From Flavobacterium sp. (GTDB taxonomy: Bacteria; Bacteroidota; Bacteroidia; Flavobacteriales; Flavobacteriaceae): 64,000 nucleotides of DNA. Below, one piece after another: positions 9,726 to 18,323 of the stretch. Location of the stretch: positions 172,702 to 236,701 of the forward strand of contig JAEUTY010000001.1 of NCBI GenBank assembly GCA_016787805.1, given 5' to 3'. Position 1 is the first letter of the stretch, and each line of letters begins with the position of its first letter. The translations under genes and the position numbers were made by a program. The notes beneath the pieces were generated by a model, which worked only from the letters and a program-made list of their open reading frames with translations, did not search any database and had not been told where the DNA came from.

Positions 9726-10244
9726 ATGCGGAAAGTAGTTTTTGTGGGTTATATGGGTAGTGGAAAGTCGTTTATTTCCAAATTAGTAGCCAAAAAAATG
9801 GCTTTGTCTTTCTTGGAGTTGGATGAAATGATAGAAAAAAAGACACAAATGAGTATCAAAATGATTTTCGAGAAGAAGGGCGAATTGTATTTTAGAAAGC
9901 TAGAGCATCAACTTTTTTTGGAACAAATGGAAACAGATTTGTCTTTTGTGATGAGTACAGGTGGAGGAACGCCCTGTTATTTTAATAATCATGAATTGTT
10001 GCAAAGAAAAGATTGTATTTCAATTTACTTAAAAGCTTCTGTTAACACATTATTTCAACGTTTGAAAAATGACCGACAAGGAAGACCATTACTTGCTAGA
10101 TTGAACGATGACGAACTAAATGAATTCATTGCCAAGCATTTGTTTGAACGTAGCTATTTTTACCATCAAGCGCAACATATTGTAGTTGTAGATGATAAAT
10201 CACCAGAAAAAATAGTAGCAGAAATAGAAAGTTTATTAAGCTAA
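9726..10244 (+). CDS. aroK: Shikimate kinase
   Basis: 172 residues, normal length. Walker A is GYMGSGKS (8-15, Lys14). LELDEMIEK carries the shikimate-binding Asp, FRKLEH the substrate Arg/Glu pair, and STGGGTPC the conserved glycine-rich loop, followed by an RPLL lid region. It phosphorylates shikimate at the 3-hydroxyl in the cytoplasmic route to chorismate, fifth enzymatic step. The gene stands alone on the plus strand. Its last 9 nt overlap the 3' end of the convergent phosphoribosyltransferase gene. Confidence 0.96.
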   Translation: MRKVVFVGYMGSGKSFISKLVAKKMALSFLELDEMIEKKTQMSIKMIFEKKGELYFRKLEHQLFLEQMETDLSFVMSTGGGTPCYFNNHELLQRKDCISIYLKASVNTLFQRLKNDRQGRPLLARLNDDELNEFIAKHLFERSYFYHQAQHIVVVDDKSPEKIVAEIESLLS

Positions 10245-10733
10245 ATAAGCAAAAGAGTTTTCGTTTTCAAAAACTACGGTTACATGTTCTTTAGATGAAG
10301 TAGAAAGCGAAATGCCTTTAAAATCAGCTTTTACAGGGTATTTTTTATGATTTCTATCAATGAGAACAGCCGTTTTAAATTTTTTGATTGGAACATCCAA
10401 AAAGTGCTTAACACCATAAATCAATGTCGTTCCCGAATTGAGTACATCGTCCACCAAAACCAAGCCTTTATTTTGATAGTCACTCGCAGCAATTGAAGTA
10501 GTAATGGCCGAATTGGGATTGTGTTTGTCAATTTTAACTTCACAAAGCACTACTTTAATATCGGAGATGGCTTCTAATTGAGTAGCAATTTTGGTTGCCA
10601 AAACATAACCATTGGAGGCAATCCCTGCAATAGTGATGTTTTTTTCATCAATAAAAGTCTCATACACTTGATAAGCAATTCGCTTAATAATATGATTGAT
10701 TTGCTCTTGGTTGAGAATAGTATTTTGACTCAT
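10236..10733 (-). CDS. Phosphoribosyltransferase family protein (PyrR/HPRT-like)
   Basis: 165 residues with the PRPP-binding loop VLVDDVLNSGTTL in the middle, an upstream GIASNGYVLA loop I, and a PyrR-like overall length. Type I phosphoribosyltransferases join a base to PRPP or, as PyrR, act on RNA. The sequence does not decide between these. Flavobacteria carry such a gene next to aroK, but no pyrimidine genes are here to support a PyrR role. Convergent with aroK with a 9-nt overlap. Only 5 nt separate it from the stop of the methyltransferase gene upstream, so the two are probably co-transcribed. Confidence 0.85.
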   Translation of the reverse strand: MSQNTILNQEQINHIIKRIAYQVYETFIDEKNITIAGIASNGYVLATKIATQLEAISDIKVVLCEVKIDKHNPNSAITTSIAASDYQNKGLVLVDDVLNSGTTLIYGVKHFLDVPIKKFKTAVLIDRNHKKYPVKADFKGISLSTSSKEHVTVVFENENSFAYLA

Positions 10734-10738
10734 AATGA

Positions 10739-11320
10739 TTATTTTTTGGTAAAGATAAAAAAGAGTTCGTTTCCTTTTCGAGGTTGAATTGAATTATGTG
10801 CTGTTTCGAGTGTTTTTATATCAAATTTATCAGCAAATAAGCGGATGTATTCTTCAGATGAACCTCCAAATGGTGGTCCAGATTCAGTTAAAGGAAATTG
10901 AAATAGTAAACCAACAAGTTTCCCTTTTGGTTGCAAAATTGCCTGCATTTTGTCAGCATATTGTTGACGCATTTCTACATTCAAAGCGCAAAAGAAAGTT
11001 TGCTCAATAATCAAGTCAAAGGTTTCATTCAACTCAAAAAAGTCTATTTCTAAGAAAAACTTATCGTCTACATTAGGAAATTTATTCTTCAGATTTTTAA
11101 TCGGAGTTGACGCATAATCCAAAACATAAACATTAGTAAATCCTGCTTCAATCAGGTACTGAAATTCATAACTATTTCCAGCACCAGGAATTAAAATTTT
11201 GATGTTTTTGTCGGTCAATTGGTCGATGTATTCTTTCAACGGAGTTGTAATGGCACCACAATCCCAACCAATTTCATTGTTTTGGTAACGGTTTTCCCAA
11301 TAATCACTATTCAGTTTCAT
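10739..11320 (-). CDS. SAM-dependent methyltransferase, thiopurine methyltransferase-like
   Basis: About 193 residues from the chosen start. WENRYQNNEIGWD near the N-terminus is the TPMT-family substrate/cofactor region. ILIPGAGNSYE is SAM motif I, VYVLDYAS motif II and IIEQTFFCAL motif IV. The family methylates small thiols, selenium or similar nucleophiles, and the substrate here is unknown. Start choice: the frame stays open back to 11356, but that start would lie deep in hslR. The ATG at 11320 (or 11332) falls just before the hslR stop and aligns with the usual family N-terminus (KLNSDYWENRY). A 14-nt overlap with hslR points to translational coupling. Confidence 0.82.
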   Translation of the reverse strand: MKLNSDYWENRYQNNEIGWDCGAITTPLKEYIDQLTDKNIKILIPGAGNSYEFQYLIEAGFTNVYVLDYASTPIKNLKNKFPNVDDKFFLEIDFFELNETFDLIIEQTFFCALNVEMRQQYADKMQAILQPKGKLVGLLFQFPLTESGPPFGGSSEEYIRLFADKFDIKTLETAHNSIQPRKGNELFFIFTKK

Positions 11321-11699
11321 CGTGTTCGTCATTAAAGTCAAATTCAAAATCTTCAAGATCGCGTCGGTCTTTTTTAGTTGGTCTTCCGTCTCCTGTTTTT
11401 CGGTAATGTTCTTTTGATAGTTTTAGAAGTTCTAAATGTGCAAAAGCTTCAACAGGCGTTTCATCTTTTCTATAAACATCAACTAGTTTAGCTCCCACAC
11501 GATTCTGTGGAATGTCCAAAACAGTAATGATATAATTAATTTGGTCTTTCCGAAACGTAATTTTATCGCTTGGAAAAACTTCTCTTGATGCCTTAGCTAC
11601 TTGGCCATTCACTGTTATGTGGTTCTTTTTACAAGCCTCAGTAACCATGTTTCGAGTTTTGTAATAACGAACACACCACAAGTATTTATCAACTCTCAT
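11307..11699 (-). CDS. hslR: S4-domain RNA-binding heat-shock protein (Hsp15 family)
   Basis: 130 residues. The N-terminal S4 RNA-binding domain (about 1-65) starts MRVDKYLWCVRYYKTR and contains the ITVNGQVAK turn. A basic segment (HYRKTGDGRPTKKDRR) and an acidic tail follow. Hsp15 binds free 50S subunits carrying a stalled nascent chain and helps recycle them. It is the first gene of a three-gene minus-strand unit with the methyltransferase and phosphoribosyltransferase genes. Confidence 0.88.
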   Translation of the reverse strand: MRVDKYLWCVRYYKTRNMVTEACKKNHITVNGQVAKASREVFPSDKITFRKDQINYIITVLDIPQNRVGAKLVDVYRKDETPVEAFAHLELLKLSKEHYRKTGDGRPTKKDRRDLEDFEFDFNDEHDETE

Positions 11700-11778
11700 A
11701 AATTTTTCTAAATTCGGCGTTAAATAGTTTACAAAAATAAATCAATATTGTATCTTGCGGCCAAATTTTATAAATATT

Positions 11779-12753
11779 ATGAAAAAAGTTTTTAACTTGA
11801 TTTTATTGGTTGCATTAAGTGCTTTTGTTTTTTCTTGTAACAAAAATGAAGATGAAGTTACACCAATTCGAGATTACGCAGAACAGTATGCTACAGATAT
11901 TGAAACAATTAAAGATTTTTTAAAAACACATTCAATAACTGTAACCAATAATCCTGGTTTTATTGATGATCAAGATATAAGTTTTACTGAAGTTTCCGAA
12001 TTGTCAGCTGCTTCTATTTGGGGTTCTGACGATACAACTCACAAGGCAGATTTGTTAGAATGGCCCGTTGAGAAAGATGGATTTACTTATACCATCTACT
12101 ATTTACAATTGCGACAAGGAAGTGGAGCGAATAGTAAATCACCATGTAATTATGATGATGTAATGGTTGCTTACAAAGGTTTCTTGTTTGATGATGATTT
12201 GACTAATTTTCAAACCAATGCTAATCCTCAGGATTATCTTAATCTTGGGACATCCATTCGCAGTTGGAGTGAAATTTTGCCTAAATTCAAAACAGGGAGT
12301 TATGTGCCAAATGCCAATGGTACTCTATCTTACACCGATTTTGGTGCAGGAGTTATTTTTGTTCCTTCAGGGTTGGCCTATTTCAATGGCTCACCTACAG
12401 GAATTCCGGCCTATTCACCTCTAATTTTTGGATTTAAACTTTTAGAAGTAAAAAGAATTGATCACGATGGGGATGGTATTTTTACCTATCAAGAAGATAT
12501 AGGAAGTTCTACATCGGCTAATACACCAGATGGTTATTTAAGAGACAATGATACCACTCACGAAGATGATACCGATCAAGATGGAAAACCCGATTTTGTG
12601 GACACTGATGATGATGGGGACGGTTTTTTAACCAACTTTGAACTTAAAAAACCAGATGGGACTTATCATACTTATGAAACAGTGCCTAGTTGCGCAGGAG
12701 AAACTCCAAAAAGATACTTATCTAGAACGTGTTTTCCTCCATTTATAGACTAA
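11779..12753 (+). CDS. FKBP-type peptidyl-prolyl isomerase-like lipoprotein with calcium-binding-type tail
   Basis: 324 residues from the ATG at 11779; an upstream TTG start would only add residues before the signal peptide. The lipobox is VFSC with Cys20. The central region (about 100-225, LRQGSG... YKGFLFD...) resembles the FKBP fold of gliding-related GldI-like lipoproteins. Two Asp-rich stretches (DHDGDGIFTY and DTDDDGDGF) resemble calcium-binding thrombospondin type 3/EF-hand loops. Likely an outer-membrane or periplasmic chaperone-type lipoprotein. Catalytic activity cannot be judged because the FKBP core is divergent. A TATCTTG box about 25 nt before the start may be the promoter. Confidence 0.75.
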   Translation: MKKVFNLILLVALSAFVFSCNKNEDEVTPIRDYAEQYATDIETIKDFLKTHSITVTNNPGFIDDQDISFTEVSELSAASIWGSDDTTHKADLLEWPVEKDGFTYTIYYLQLRQGSGANSKSPCNYDDVMVAYKGFLFDDDLTNFQTNANPQDYLNLGTSIRSWSEILPKFKTGSYVPNANGTLSYTDFGAGVIFVPSGLAYFNGSPTGIPAYSPLIFGFKLLEVKRIDHDGDGIFTYQEDIGSSTSANTPDGYLRDNDTTHEDDTDQDGKPDFVDTDDDGDGFLTNFELKKPDGTYHTYETVPSCAGETPKRYLSRTCFPPFID

Positions 12754-12784
12754 AAAAAGTCCCGAATTATCGGGACTTTTTTTT
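12752..12784. terminator. Bidirectional terminator between FKBP lipoprotein and transketolase genes
   Basis: AAAAAAAGTCCCGA-ATTA-TCGGGACTTTTTTTT is a near-perfect palindrome with a T-run on each strand. It serves both convergent genes. The palindrome overlaps the lipoprotein stop codon. Confidence 0.92.
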
Positions 12785-12788
12785 ACAT

Positions 12789-13742
12789 TTATTTTCTTTT
12801 CATTACCTTTTCAACCGCTTCAACAATTGCTTGATTATTGAGTTTGTATTTTTCCATCAATTGTTCGGGTGTTCCGCTTTCTCCAAACGAATCTTGAACT
12901 GCTACAAATTCTTGCGGTTTTGGATTGTTCAAAGCTAATGTTCGAGCAACACTTTCTCCCAAACCTCCTAAAATATTATGTTCTTCTGCAGTTACAACAC
13001 AACCTGTTTTAGCTACTGATTTTAAAATAGCTTCTTCATCCAATGGTTTAATAGTGTGAATATTAATTACTTCTGCAGAAATTCCTTTTGCTTCAAGAGT
13101 CTCGGCAGCGATTAAGGCTTCCCAAACCAAATGTCCGGTTGCTATTATAGTTACATCAGTTCCTTCATTTAACATAATTGCTTTGCCAATAATAAAAGGT
13201 TCGTCAGCAGGCATGAAATTTGGAACAACTGGGCGACCAAAACGCAAATAGGCTGGACCATGATGATCGGCCAAAGCAATAGTCGCTGCTTTAGTTTGGT
13301 TGTAATCGCAGGTATTGATAACGGTCATTCCTGGCAACATTTTCATCAAACCAATGTCTTCCAAAATTTGGTGAGTTGCTCCATCTTCTCCCAAAGTTAG
13401 CCCAGCGTGAGAAGCACAAATTTTTACATTTTTATCCGAATAGGCTACTGATTGACGAATTTGATCGTACACTCTTCCTGTAGAGAAGTTAGCAAACGTT
13501 CCTGTAAAAGGAATTTTACCTCCGATAGTTAAACCCGCAGCAATTCCAATCATGTTGGCTTCAGCAATTCCGATTTGAAAAAAGCGTTCGGGATGATTTT
13601 TTTTGAAATCGTCAAATTTTAATGAGCCAATCAAATCGGCACATAAAGCGACAACATTTTCATTTTTTTGTCCGAGTTCGGTCATTCCAGCGCCAAACCC
13701 TGAACGAGTTTCTTTACTTCCTGTATTGGTATATTTTTTCAT
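12789..13742 (-). CDS. Transketolase, C-terminal subunit (pyrimidine-binding and C-terminal domains)
   Basis: 317 residues. It contains the pyrimidine-binding domain of transketolase (ALCADLIGS; GIAEANMIGIAAGL with the catalytic Glu; FANFSTGRVYDQIRQ) and the C-terminal domain. It matches the second half of a full-length transketolase and needs the partner encoded upstream at 13814-14659. Together they move two-carbon units in the non-oxidative pentose phosphate route with thiamine diphosphate. The two halves are separated by 71 nt of low-complexity repeat DNA. Confidence 0.92.
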   Translation of the reverse strand: MKKYTNTGSKETRSGFGAGMTELGQKNENVVALCADLIGSLKFDDFKKNHPERFFQIGIAEANMIGIAAGLTIGGKIPFTGTFANFSTGRVYDQIRQSVAYSDKNVKICASHAGLTLGEDGATHQILEDIGLMKMLPGMTVINTCDYNQTKAATIALADHHGPAYLRFGRPVVPNFMPADEPFIIGKAIMLNEGTDVTIIATGHLVWEALIAAETLEAKGISAEVINIHTIKPLDEEAILKSVAKTGCVVTAEEHNILGGLGESVARTLALNNPKPQEFVAVQDSFGESGTPEQLMEKYKLNNQAIVEAVEKVMKRK

Positions 13743-13749
13743 TTTTATA

Positions 13750-13806
13750 ATGCTATAGGCTTCAGGCTTTAGGCAATAGGCATATAGCCTAACGCTTAAT
13801 GCTTAA
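13750..13806. repeat. Low-complexity intergenic tract of TAGGCTT/TTAGGC-like units
   Basis: Loose iterations of a 6-9 nt unit (ATAGGCTTCAGGCTTTAGGC, then a partly complementary GCCTAACGCTTAATGCTT part) fill the gap between the two transketolase halves. The second part can pair with the first, so the transcript may fold into a hairpin. Confidence 0.6.
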
Positions 13807-13813
13807 AGCAATT

Positions 13814-14659
13814 TTAATAATCGCCTAAAGTTACTGGGTTTTGTTCTAATGCTTTTGCTAATTGCTCATCGTTCGGTGCTTTTCCGTGCCACGCGTGCGT
13901 GTGCATCATAAAATCGACTCCATTACCCATTTCGGTGTACAATAAAACGCAAACCGGTTTTCCTTTTCCGGTTCTCGATTTGGCGTCGTTCATTCCATTG
14001 AGAATGGCTTCAATATTGTTGCCTTCTTTAATTTCTAAAACTTCCCAATCAAAAGCTTCAAATTTGGCTTTTAAGCTTCCCATGTTCAATACTTCGTCAG
14101 TTGTACCGTCGATTTGTTTACCATTGACGTCAATTGTAGCGATTAAATTGTCTACTTTTTTGGCAGAAGCGTACATAATGGCTTCCCAATTTTGACCTTC
14201 TTGCAATTCGCCATCACCGTGAAGTGAGTAAATCAAATGTTTGTCATTGTTAAGTTTTTTGGCTTGCGCTGCTCCAATGGCAACTGACAAACCTTGTCCG
14301 AGTGACCCCGAAGCCATACGAACGCCAGGTAAACCTTCGTGTGTTGTAGGATGACCTTGTAAACGCGAATTTAGTTTTCGGAAAGTGGCCAATTCGCTTA
14401 CTGGAAAATAGCCGCTTCGCGCCAATACACTGTAAAAAACAGGCGAAATATGACCATTGGAAAGAAAGAAAATATCTTCTTCTTTTCCGTCCATGTCAAA
14501 ACCGTTTTTACGATTCATAATGTTTTGGTACAGCGTTACTAAAAATTCTGTGCAACCCAAAGAACCTCCTGGATGACCTGAATTTACGGCGTGAACCATT
14601 CGAAGAATATCTCTTCGTACTTGTGTTGTTACGTCTTGTAGTTGTTGAATGTTAGACAT
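13814..14659 (-). CDS. Transketolase, N-terminal subunit (thiamine-diphosphate-binding domain)
   Basis: 281 residues matching the first domain of transketolase: HAVNSGHPGGSLG near residue 24, GSLGQGLSVAIG, and the thiamine-diphosphate motif GDGELQEGQNWEA (GDGX about 20 N). It must pair with the C-terminal subunit encoded downstream; the arrangement is a split enzyme and not a frameshift, since both halves have intact starts and stops. A strong promoter (TTG-N20-TACTTTTG) lies just upstream. Confidence 0.93.
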   Translation of the reverse strand: MSNIQQLQDVTTQVRRDILRMVHAVNSGHPGGSLGCTEFLVTLYQNIMNRKNGFDMDGKEEDIFFLSNGHISPVFYSVLARSGYFPVSELATFRKLNSRLQGHPTTHEGLPGVRMASGSLGQGLSVAIGAAQAKKLNNDKHLIYSLHGDGELQEGQNWEAIMYASAKKVDNLIATIDVNGKQIDGTTDEVLNMGSLKAKFEAFDWEVLEIKEGNNIEAILNGMNDAKSRTGKGKPVCVLLYTEMGNGVDFMMHTHAWHGKAPNDEQLAKALEQNPVTLGDY

Positions 14660-14685
14660 TTGTTGTAGTTAAAAATTTAATGCCT

Positions 14686-14716
14686 CAAAAGTAAAAGTAA
14701 TTTTAAAGCTTGGCAA
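14686..14716 (-). promoter_or_regulatory. Bacteroidota-type promoter of the split transketolase operon
   Basis: On the minus strand TTG (14716-14714), a 20-nt spacer and TACTTTTG (14693-14686) match the -33/-7 consensus TTG-N17/23-TAnnTTTG. The 5' leader would be about 20 nt. Confidence 0.75.
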
Positions 14717-14862
14717 ATGTATTTATCAATAGTTATGAGCAATTCTAAAGAGTTTTTAACGAAGTTGTAGTTCTTGATTTAAACCTGATTTCTTAGAAGC
14801 TCTGCTGCGTGAGTGATTACTTCACATAGAATTTATTTTCATTGGAGTTCAGTGAATTTCAT

Positions 14863-14930
14863 TTGGAGCGGCATCCTTTTGCGCAACGCAGAGGAGCAAA
14901 AGATACAGCGGATAGCACGGTCCCGATGGA
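14863..14930 (+). repeat. Interspersed Flavobacterium-type repeat, copy A
   Basis: It contains GGAGCGGCATCCTTTTGC, then a loop, then GAGCAAAAGATACAGCGGATAGC. The CTTTTGC/GCAAAAG arms form a stem. This arrangement (GCGGCATCCTTTTGC ... GCAAAAGATACAGCGGATAG) matches an intergenic repeat I recognise from Flavobacterium genomes. Related pieces lie at 51076, 60167 and 63783. Confidence 0.65.
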
Positions 14931-15076
14931 CAAAAACAAGTTAGTAAAACGTAGTTTTTGCCAATCGGGGACACGACCAAATCATTTGCAATTGCATTCA
15001 AAAATGTTAAATAAAATCCTAAATCACGATGCTAAAAATCTAAATCATTTATCTTTGCCAACTGAAAAATGCCAAA

Positions 15077-16207
15077 ATGAAATTTGATTTATTACAAAAA
15101 GACCCCAATTCGAAAGCCAGAGCAGGAAAAATTACGACCGATCATGGAGTAATTGAAACGCCGATATTTATGCCAGTTGGAACGGTTGCCTCGGTAAAAG
15201 GAGTGCACCAGCGCGAACTGAAAAACGACATCAATCCCGATATTATTTTAGGAAATACGTACCATTTGTATTTGCGTCCGCAGACGGCAATATTGGAACA
15301 AGCTGGTGGTTTGCATCAATTTATGAATTGGGATCGTAATATTTTGACCGATTCTGGTGGTTATCAAGTGTATTCGCTTTCGGCCAATAGAAAAATTAAG
15401 GAAGAAGGCGTGAAGTTTAAATCACATATTGATGGTTCGTATCACGTGTTTACTCCCGAGAATGTGATGGAAATTCAACGTACTATTGGTGCTGATATTA
15501 TTATGGCATTTGACGAATGTACGCCGTATCCTTGCGATTATCGTTATGCACAACGCAGCATGCACATGACTCACCGTTGGTTGGATCGTTGTATCAAGCA
15601 TTTGGAAAAAGTACCTACCAAATACGGTTATGACCAAACTTTTTTCCCGATTGTACAAGGTAGTACGTACAAAGATTTGCGTATGCAATCGGCTGAATAT
15701 ATTGCCAATGCAGGACAACAAGGAAATGCGATTGGAGGATTATCAGTTGGAGAACCTGCCGAAGAAATGTATGCGATGACCGAAGTGGTTTGTGGTATTT
15801 TACCTGAAGATAAACCACGTTATTTAATGGGCGTTGGAACTCCAATTAATATTTTAGAAAATATTGCTCTTGGTGTTGATATGTTTGACTGTGTGATGCC
15901 TACGCGAAATGCTAGAAACGGAATGTTGTTTACAGCCAATGGAATCATCAATATCAAAAACAAAAAGTGGGAAGACGATTTTTCGCCTATAGATGAAATG
16001 GGAATTACGTTTGTTGATACCGAATATACTAAAGCTTATTTACGTCACCTTTTTGCAGCGAATGAGTTTTTAGGAAAGCAAATTGCCACGATTCACAATT
16101 TAGGTTTTTATATGTGGTTGGTTCGTGAAGCAAGAAAACATATCTTAGCGGGAGATTTTAGAGTTTGGAAAGAAATGATGGTGAAACAAATGAGTCAACG
16201 ATTATAA
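15077..16207 (+). CDS. tgt: Queuine/preQ1 tRNA-guanine transglycosylase
   Basis: 376 residues, normal length. DSGGYQVYS (Asp92) and MFDCVMPTRNARNG (Asp271, the nucleophile position) are the catalytic elements. The enzyme swaps guanine at position 34 of GUN tRNAs for preQ1. Oddity: the CxCxxC part of the usual C-terminal zinc site is absent. The region between NGIINIKNKKW and YLRHLFAANEFLG reads DEMGITFVDTEYTK with no cysteine, though the AYLRHL and TIHNLGFY surroundings are kept. The LptF/G permease and EamA genes follow on the same strand after a repeat tract. Confidence 0.95.
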   Translation: MKFDLLQKDPNSKARAGKITTDHGVIETPIFMPVGTVASVKGVHQRELKNDINPDIILGNTYHLYLRPQTAILEQAGGLHQFMNWDRNILTDSGGYQVYSLSANRKIKEEGVKFKSHIDGSYHVFTPENVMEIQRTIGADIIMAFDECTPYPCDYRYAQRSMHMTHRWLDRCIKHLEKVPTKYGYDQTFFPIVQGSTYKDLRMQSAEYIANAGQQGNAIGGLSVGEPAEEMYAMTEVVCGILPEDKPRYLMGVGTPINILENIALGVDMFDCVMPTRNARNGMLFTANGIINIKNKKWEDDFSPIDEMGITFVDTEYTKAYLRHLFAANEFLGKQIATIHNLGFYMWLVREARKHILAGDFRVWKEMMVKQMSQRL

Positions 16208-16273
16208 CTCTCGAAAGTTGAAAGTCGAAAGCAAAAATAGCAAAGACTTTAGACCTTAGACTTTAGACTATAA
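16208..16273. repeat. Low-complexity intergenic tract (GAAAGTC / GACTTTAGAC units)
   Basis: The first part repeats GAAAGTY and the second part repeats GACTTTAGAC, its approximate complement. A transcript through tgt into the permease gene would form a hairpin here, directly before the permease start. Confidence 0.6.
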
Positions 16274-16275
16274 CA

Positions 16276-17361
16276 ATGTTAAAAATAATTGACAAATACA
16301 TATTAAAGCGCTACTTGACTACATTTTCAGTGATGTTGTTGATGTTTATTCCGATTGGGATTGTCATTGATGTTTCTGAAAAAGTAAACAAGATGATTGA
16401 GAACAAAGTTCCGTTTAAGGAAATTGCGTCGTATTATGTTGATTTCACAATTTATTTTGCGAATTTGCTTTTCCCGATATTTTTATTTTTATCGATAATT
16501 TGGTTTACCTCCAAACTAGCAAACAACACTGAAATTATTGCTATTTTGAGCTCTGGGATTTCGTTCACGAGATTCATGCGACCCTACATTATTGGCGCTG
16601 TTATTGTATCCGTTTTTGCTTTGGTAATGGGGATTTTTTTCGTCCCAAAAGCATCGGAAGGATTTAAGAATTTTAGGTACATGTATTTGATTGGCGGCGG
16701 GCGAAGTGAAATGCGAGATGATAGTGATGTTTACCGTCAAATTAGTGAAGACGAATACATTTATGTCAGTAATTTTAATACGGTTTCAAAAATTGCTTTC
16801 AACTTTACGTTAGAAAAATTCAAGAAAGGAGAGTTGGTTTATAAAATCAATGCCGACCGTTTGAAATGGAATGAAAAAGACAGTACTTATTCGATGTACA
16901 ATTACAAGAAGCGAAAAGTAGGCGAGTTGAATGATACTTTTGAAATGGCAGAGAAGAAAGATACCGTTTTTAACTTCGATATAGAAGATTTGACTCCAGT
17001 GGTTTACATTGCAGAAACGCTTCCTTATGACGAACTACTCGATTTTATTGAGAAAGAAAAAGCAAGAGGTTCAACCAATATCAATAGGTATTTGGTTGTA
17101 TTGTACAAAAAGTTTAGTATTCCAGTTGCAGCTTTTATTTTAACCATAATTGCCGTTGCAGTTTCTTCTATGAAGCGTCGTGGCGGAATGGGAATGAATT
17201 TGGCCATCGGAATTGTATTGGCTTTTGCCTTTGTATTTTTGGATAAGATTTTCGGAGTTTTGGCCGAAAAATCGGCTGCTCCACCTATAATTGCAGTTTG
17301 GGTTCCCAATATAGTTTTCGGAATCTTGGCTATTTATCTGCTTCGCAATGCCAAACGATAA
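16276..17361 (+). CDS. LptF/LptG-family lipopolysaccharide export permease
   Basis: 361 residues with the family layout: three N-terminal membrane helices (about 15-35, 50-75, 95-120), a large periplasmic domain rich in beta strands (about 125-265), and three C-terminal helices. As an LptF/G protein it would form the inner-membrane part of the LptB2FG transporter that extracts lipopolysaccharide for export. Sequence alone does not separate LptF from LptG. The stop lies 14 nt inside the start of the next gene, so the two are coupled. Confidence 0.9.
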   Translation: MLKIIDKYILKRYLTTFSVMLLMFIPIGIVIDVSEKVNKMIENKVPFKEIASYYVDFTIYFANLLFPIFLFLSIIWFTSKLANNTEIIAILSSGISFTRFMRPYIIGAVIVSVFALVMGIFFVPKASEGFKNFRYMYLIGGGRSEMRDDSDVYRQISEDEYIYVSNFNTVSKIAFNFTLEKFKKGELVYKINADRLKWNEKDSTYSMYNYKKRKVGELNDTFEMAEKKDTVFNFDIEDLTPVVYIAETLPYDELLDFIEKEKARGSTNINRYLVVLYKKFSIPVAAFILTIIAVAVSSMKRRGGMGMNLAIGIVLAFAFVFLDKIFGVLAEKSAAPPIIAVWVPNIVFGILAIYLLRNAKR

Positions 17362-18229
17362 CCTAAAAAGCTATTTGCATCTTCACCTGATTGTATTCAT
17401 TTGGGGATTTACAGCTATCTTGGGTAGATTAATCACGCTTGACGCCATGCCATTGGTTTGGTTCCGAATGTTTTTTGCCGTAATTTTTATTCTCCTCTTT
17501 ATCAAATATAAAAAAATTGCTACCAAGATTCCGCGTAAAATGGTGCTAAAATTTTTGGTTGCAGGATTGGTAATCGCGTTGCATTGGTTTACTTTTTTTA
17601 GAGCGATAAAAGTGTCAAATGTATCAATAACACTAGCTTGCTTATCGACAGGCGCTTTTTTTACTTCTTTGATTGAACCTATTTTTTTTGGAAAGAAAAT
17701 CATTTGGTATGAAATTTTCTTCGGCTTACTCGTAGTAGCTGGCCTATGTATCATTTTTAATGTTGAAGGACACTATATTGAAGGTATATTACTGGCTTTG
17801 CTCTCGGCTTTTTTATCGGCTTCATTTGCAGTGATTAATAGTAAATTTGTTAAAGACTACGAACCAACAGTAATTTCAGTTTATGAGTTGGCTGGTGGTG
17901 TATTGTTTTTCTCAATATTCTTGCTCTTTACCAATAGTTTTACGACCGATTTCTTTCAATTAAAATTGCATGATTTGCTTTACTTATTTATTCTTAGCTC
18001 AATTTGTACGGCTTATGCATTCATTGCTTCAACCGCTGTAATGAAATATTTGAGTCCTTATACCGTAATGTTAACGATCAATTTGGAACCCATTTACGGC
18101 ATTATTTTGGCTGTTATTATCTTTAAAGAAAAGGAACAAATGAGCACTGGTTTTTATTTTGGAGCCTTGTTAATTGTAGTTACTGTCATCTTGAACGGAA
18201 TCCTAAAAAGCAGAACAAAAGTGAATTAG
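17348..18229 (+). CDS. EamA (DMT)-family transporter
   Basis: 293 residues with ten predicted membrane helices in two EamA halves (about 8-140 and 150-290), as in drug/metabolite transporters. The second half contains the family pattern SPYTVMLTINLEPIYG near residue 240. The substrate cannot be predicted. The start lies inside the 3' end of the LptF/G gene. Confidence 0.9.
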   Translation: MPNDNLKSYLHLHLIVFIWGFTAILGRLITLDAMPLVWFRMFFAVIFILLFIKYKKIATKIPRKMVLKFLVAGLVIALHWFTFFRAIKVSNVSITLACLSTGAFFTSLIEPIFFGKKIIWYEIFFGLLVVAGLCIIFNVEGHYIEGILLALLSAFLSASFAVINSKFVKDYEPTVISVYELAGGVLFFSIFLLFTNSFTTDFFQLKLHDLLYLFILSSICTAYAFIASTAVMKYLSPYTVMLTINLEPIYGIILAVIIFKEKEQMSTGFYFGALLIVVTVILNGILKSRTKVN

Positions 18230-18257
18230 CTTTTTGTTTACAACTTATCATAAAAAA

Positions 18258-18291
18258 TTGCTTTTTAAGAAATTTTAAAATTTTATATTTG
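18258..18291 (+). promoter_or_regulatory. Promoter of accA
   Basis: TTG (18258-18260), a 23-nt spacer and TATATTTG (18284-18291) match the -33/-7 consensus of Bacteroidota. The leader before the accA ATG is about 25 nt. Confidence 0.65.
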
Positions 18292-18323
18292 TAGTTCGAA
18301 CTTTAATTAAATGCACAAATCCT

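Larger units (their letters stand above)
14660..15076. other. Intergenic region, 417 nt, no gene
   Basis: It holds the transketolase promoter at its left end, a decayed interspersed repeat at about 14865-14930, and a TATCTTTG box (15050-15057) that may be the -7 element for tgt, 19 nt before its start. No clear -33 TTG is present for the latter. The open frame across the repeat has no protein-like features. Confidence 0.6.

Noticed and set aside
12789-14659. Transketolase broken by a frameshift
   Set aside because: Both halves have proper ends and domain borders. Split transketolases are normal in many bacteria.
14842-15087. 81-residue open frame before tgt
   Set aside because: It runs through the interspersed repeat and the tgt promoter and has no protein-like features.
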